Position numbers and translations under genes: made by a program
The notes under the pieces: generated by a model
What the model saw: the letters and a program-made list of their open reading frames with translations, nothing else
Told to the model about the DNA's origin: nothing
The model's database searches: none
Shown here: piece after piece, positions 5,062 to 7,653 of the stretch
How positions within the stretch are numbered: position 1 is the stretch's first letter
How the letters are laid out: each line of letters opens with the position of its first letter
From: Clostridiales bacterium
GTDB taxonomy: Bacteria; Bacillota_A; Clostridia; Saccharofermentanales; Saccharofermentanaceae
Length of the DNA: 7,653 bases
Reading direction: 5' to 3'
NCBI GenBank assembly: GCA_017649745.1
Contig: JAGCGE010000375.1
Span: forward strand, 1 to 7,653

Positions 5062-5696
5062 TGATACCTTCCAAAGAAGAGATGAGGTCTGCCCTTTCCT
5101 GTCGTGTCGGAGATGAGATAACAGATACTCTCAACAATTCGACTGTCGCTGTAATGGGACTTGGAGGCCTTGGATCAAACATCTGTATCGCACTTGCAAG
5201 AGCAGGTGTCGGACATCTTATAATCGCGGATTTCGACAAGGTTGATCTCACTAATCTCAACAGACAACAGTACAAAGCATCCCAACTTGGAATGAAGAAA
5301 TCCGAAGCTCTTAAAGAGAATCTTTTGGAGATCGCTCCGTACCTTAAGATCGACTCATACGATGTGAGGATCTCAGAGGAAAACATCAAAGAGATCTGCG
5401 GAGATGCAAGCGTTATCTGCGAAGCTTTCGACAAGGCAGAAAACAAGGCAATGCTGGTTAATTTTGTTCTCGAAAACATGCCGGACAAATACATAGTTTC
5501 CGCATCGGGGCTCGCAGGATTCGGAAGTCTTAACGAGATAAAGACCAGAAGACTTTCAGATAAGTTCTACCTTTGCGGAGATGGCAAGAGCGATGTAAAT
5601 GACGGAGTCGGATTAGTGTCGGCAAGAGTCATGGGGTGTGCAGCACACGAAGCTCATATGATATTAAGAATATTAATAGGAGAAGAACATGAGTGA
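5061..5696 (+). CDS. thiF: ThiS adenylyltransferase ThiF (short, clostridial-type)
   Basis: This 211-residue E1-like enzyme activates the ThiS C-terminus with ATP. The Rossmann nucleotide loop is GLGGLGS (33-39), followed by the acidic ADFD strand end (D57, D59), the LNRQQY arginine motif (R68), lysines K79/K80 and the family Asp near D124 (EAFD). It is shorter than the enterobacterial ThiF of about 250 residues and has no CxxC pairs: the six cysteines (14, 42, 113, 120, 172, 193) are scattered, so the structural zinc site is absent. This fits the second ThiF family common in Clostridia. The ATG overlaps the thiS stop; the ribosome binding site GGAGGTGG (5050-5057) is within thiS. The last eight bases overlap thiG. 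Assignment rests on motifs and on its place between thiS and thiG; MoeB or HesA relatives are less likely. Confidence 0.94.
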   Translation: MIPSKEEMRSALSCRVGDEITDTLNNSTVAVMGLGGLGSNICIALARAGVGHLIIADFDKVDLTNLNRQQYKASQLGMKKSEALKENLLEIAPYLKIDSYDVRISEENIKEICGDASVICEAFDKAENKAMLVNFVLENMPDKYIVSASGLAGFGSLNEIKTRRLSDKFYLCGDGKSDVNDGVGLVSARVMGCAAHEAHMILRILIGEEHE

Positions 5697-6459
5697 CGAT
5701 AAACTTATAATCGGCGGAAAAGAATTCACTTCCCGTTTCATACTGGGATCCGGAAAGTATTCCATTAAACTTATCGAAGCAGCTGTAAGAGATGCAGGTG
5801 CTCAGATGGTAACAGTTGCCGTAAGAAGAGCTAATACAACTGAAAAGGAAAACATCCTCGATTATATTCCTAAAGATGTAACCATAATCCCTAACACGAG
5901 CGGTGCAAGAAGCGCCGAAGAAGCAGTCAGGATCGCTAGACTAGCAAGAGAATTGGGATGCGGTGATTTCGTTAAGATCGAGATCATGAAAGATACCAAA
6001 TATCTTCTTCCTGATAACTATGAAACTATCAAGGCAACTGAGATACTCGCTAACGAAGGCTTTGTTGTAATGCCTTACATGTACCCTGATCTTAATGTAG
6101 CAAGAACACTTAAAGATGCAGGAGCAGCAACTATCATGCCTCTCGGAGCGCCGATCGGTTCTAACTGCGGACTCGAAACAAAGAGCTTTATCCAGATCCT
6201 CATAGATGAGATCGATCTTCCAATCATAGTTGATGCAGGTATCGGTAAACCTTCTCAGGCATGTGAAGCAATGGAGATGGGTGCAGCTGCTATTATGGCC
6301 AATACCGCACTTGCAACTGCAGGCGATCTTACGATGATGGCATCAGCATTTAAAGATGCAATAAACGCAGGTCGTAAAGCTTATCTTTCAGGTCTTGGAC
6401 GAGTACTTACAAGAGGTGCGAGTGCATCTGATCCATTGACAGGATTTCTAAGGGATTAA
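5689..6459 (+). CDS. thiG: Thiazole synthase ThiG
   Basis: This 256-residue TIM-barrel enzyme condenses 1-deoxy-D-xylulose 5-phosphate, ThiS thiocarboxylate and dehydroglycine into the thiazole phosphate of thiamine. The Schiff-base lysine is K96 in DFVKIEI, with E98 beside it and D182 in IIVDAGIG, all at the numbering of well-studied ThiG proteins. Other family landmarks are RFILGSGKY (17-24), [12 protein letters not shown] (69-80), [13 protein letters not shown] (150-162) and the phosphate-binding end [11 protein letters not shown] (198-208). The length is normal. AGGAG at 5678-5682 lies six bases before the ATG, and the start overlaps the end of thiF by eight bases. Its neighbours supply its sulfur (ThiS/ThiF) and glycine imine (ThiH). 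A ThiH rather than a ThiO partner indicates the anaerobic route. Confidence 0.98.
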   Translation: MSDDKLIIGGKEFTSRFILGSGKYSIKLIEAAVRDAGAQMVTVAVRRANTTEKENILDYIPKDVTIIPNTSGARSAEEAVRIARLARELGCGDFVKIEIMKDTKYLLPDNYETIKATEILANEGFVVMPYMYPDLNVARTLKDAGAATIMPLGAPIGSNCGLETKSFIQILIDEIDLPIIVDAGIGKPSQACEAMEMGAAAIMANTALATAGDLTMMASAFKDAINAGRKAYLSGLGRVLTRGASASDPLTGFLRD

Positions 6460-6469
6460 GAGGCGCAAA

Positions 6470-7653
6470 GTGGACAACAATTATTTCATTGATTCCGAAT
6501 ATCTGTCTAAAGAAGCTCTCGAGCGTAAGCATCGTCTCGAGAACGATCCGTCATCAAGGACCAACCATATGGAATATATGGAAGGCATGGAGATAATCGA
6601 ATCCGATATCTGTTCAAAGGTAATGTCGCAGATGGATTCCTACGATTACAGCAAGTACACAGCAAGAGATGTAAAAGCTGCTTTGGAACACGAGACATGT
6701 TCGATCGAAGACTTTAAGGCACTCCTGTCCCCTGCCGCTGAGCCGTTCCTTGAAAAGATGGCTGAGCGCGCAAGACTCGAGACTTCAAAGCACTTCGGAA
6801 ACACAGTTTATATATTCACGCCTATCTATATAGCAAACTACTGTGAAAACTACTGTGTCTATTGTGGATTCAACTGTTATAACCACATTAGGCGTATGAA
6901 GCTCAACATGGAGCAGATCGAACACGAGATGAAGGTCATAGCCGAAAGCGGCATGGAAGAGATATTGATCCTGACCGGTGAGAGTCGCACACAAAGCGAT
7001 GTCAATTATATCGGTGAAGCTTGTAAGCTGGCACGTAAATATTTCCGTCTCGTAGGTCTTGAAATCTACCCTGTTAACACTGACGAGTATAGATATCTGC
7101 ATGATTGCGGTGCCGATTATGTAACTGTTTTCCAGGAAACATATGACACCGAAAAATATGAGAAACTTCATCTTATGGGACATAAGCGAGTCTGGCCGTA
7201 CAGGTTCGATGCTCAGGAACGTGCTTTGATGGGAGGCATGAGAGGAGTTGCTTTCTCTGCTCTTCTTGGTCTTTCTGATTTCAGAAAAGATGCCCTGGCT
7301 TCTGCACTTCACGTTTATTATCTTCAGAGGAAATATCCTCATGCTGAGATGTCACTTTCCTGCCCTCGTCTAAGACCGATCATCAATAACGATAAGATCA
7401 ATCCTTTGGATGTTCACGAGACACAGCTCTGTCAGGTCCTTTGCGCATATAGGATCTTCCTGCCGTTTGTCGGGATCACTGTCTCATCAAGAGAAAGTGC
7501 CAGATTTAGAAACGGCATCGTTAAGATAGCTGCCACAAAAGTTTCCGCGGGTGTATCCACCGGTATCGGTGACCACGAGAGCAAGTACGAAGGAAAGGAG
7601 TCGGATAAGGTCGGAGACGAACAGTTCGAGATCGAAAAACTGGAAGATGGTGT
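6470..7653 (+). CDS. thiH: 2-iminoacetate synthase ThiH (radical SAM tyrosine lyase; partial, C-terminus beyond right edge)
   Basis: The frame is open from GTG 6470 to the end of the window: 394 codons plus two bases. ThiH cleaves tyrosine to 2-iminoacetate and p-cresol using a 4Fe-4S cluster and S-adenosylmethionine. The cluster motif CxxxCxxC is C125, C129 and C132 in NYCENYCVYCGF. Downstream are LTGES (168-172; TGE binds the SAM amino group), FQETYD (221-226), HLMGHKR (234-240) and SCPRLRP (297-303), which fit ThiH rather than the related HydG. The first cysteine sits about 40 residues later than in E. coli, so the N-terminus is extended; the ATG-rich stretch at residues 34-40 offers alternative starts. 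AGAGG at 6459-6463 supports the GTG. Probably only a few tens of residues are missing at the C-terminus. It follows thiG by ten bases. Confidence 0.95.
   Translation, partial: MDNNYFIDSEYLSKEALERKHRLENDPSSRTNHMEYMEGMEIIESDICSKVMSQMDSYDYSKYTARDVKAALEHETCSIEDFKALLSPAAEPFLEKMAERARLETSKHFGNTVYIFTPIYIANYCENYCVYCGFNCYNHIRRMKLNMEQIEHEMKVIAESGMEEILILTGESRTQSDVNYIGEACKLARKYFRLVGLEIYPVNTDEYRYLHDCGADYVTVFQETYDTEKYEKLHLMGHKRVWPYRFDAQERALMGGMRGVAFSALLGLSDFRKDALASALHVYYLQRKYPHAEMSLSCPRLRPIINNDKINPLDVHETQLCQVLCAYRIFLPFVGITVSSRESARFRNGIVKIAATKVSAGVSTGIGDHESKYEGKESDKVGDEQFEIEKLEDG

Noticed and set aside
6785..7342. Open frame of 185 codons on the minus strand
   Set aside because: It lies wholly opposite the radical SAM core of thiH, which has intact motifs on the plus strand; no credible protein pattern is seen in the antisense frame.
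6470..7653. Possible HydG (hydrogenase maturase) instead of ThiH
   Set aside because: The LTGES and SCPRLRP motifs and the position directly after thiG behind a TPP riboswitch fit ThiH. The C-terminal second-cluster cysteines of HydG would lie outside the window and could be checked there.

Overview
The window looks like chromosome of an anaerobic, low-to-medium GC Gram-positive bacterium of the class Clostridia. The grounds are strong AGGAGG-type ribosome binding sites, frequent AGA/ATA codons, an oxygen-sensitive ThiH-type thiazole pathway, a short clostridial-type ThiF, a transcription-attenuating TPP riboswitch and a PadR/DUF1700/DUF4097 cassette. The genus cannot be fixed from the sequence alone. 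Coding density is very high and no stretch over 300 bases lacks a gene. I see no mobile element, CRISPR array, tRNA or rRNA.

Layout. (1) Minus strand, 1-2610: peptidase T (pepT), then after a 15-base gap a large multi-pass membrane protein resembling GT-C fold glycosyltransferases, which runs off the left edge. (2) 2611-2700: a compact divergent control region with the padR promoter, a pepT -10 box and an inverted repeat likely to be the PadR operator. (3) Plus strand, 3014-4659 plus padR at 2701-3027: PadR regulator, DUF1700 membrane protein and DUF4097 beta-solenoid protein, tightly spaced as one operon. (4) 4660-4866: a near-consensus promoter only 4 bases after the DUF4097 stop, a TPP aptamer and an intrinsic terminator in front of thiS. 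(5) 4867-7653: thiS-thiF-thiG-thiH, overlapping or closely spaced; thiH runs off the right edge.

How the genes work together. ThiF adenylates the Gly-Gly tail of ThiS so that it can carry sulfur. ThiH cleaves tyrosine to give dehydroglycine. ThiG condenses these with deoxyxylulose 5-phosphate to make the thiazole half of thiamine. The TPP riboswitch shuts the operon off when the end product is plentiful. The PadR cassette is a recognisable envelope-associated module whose ligand and output are not established. Nothing here is clearly a wholly new system. The points most worth a second look are the exact 11-base pairing between the TPP aptamer core and the terminator loop, combined with an apparently missing P1 helix; the strict 39-residue two-coil repeat of the DUF4097 protein; and the candidate PadR operator embedded in the divergent promoter.
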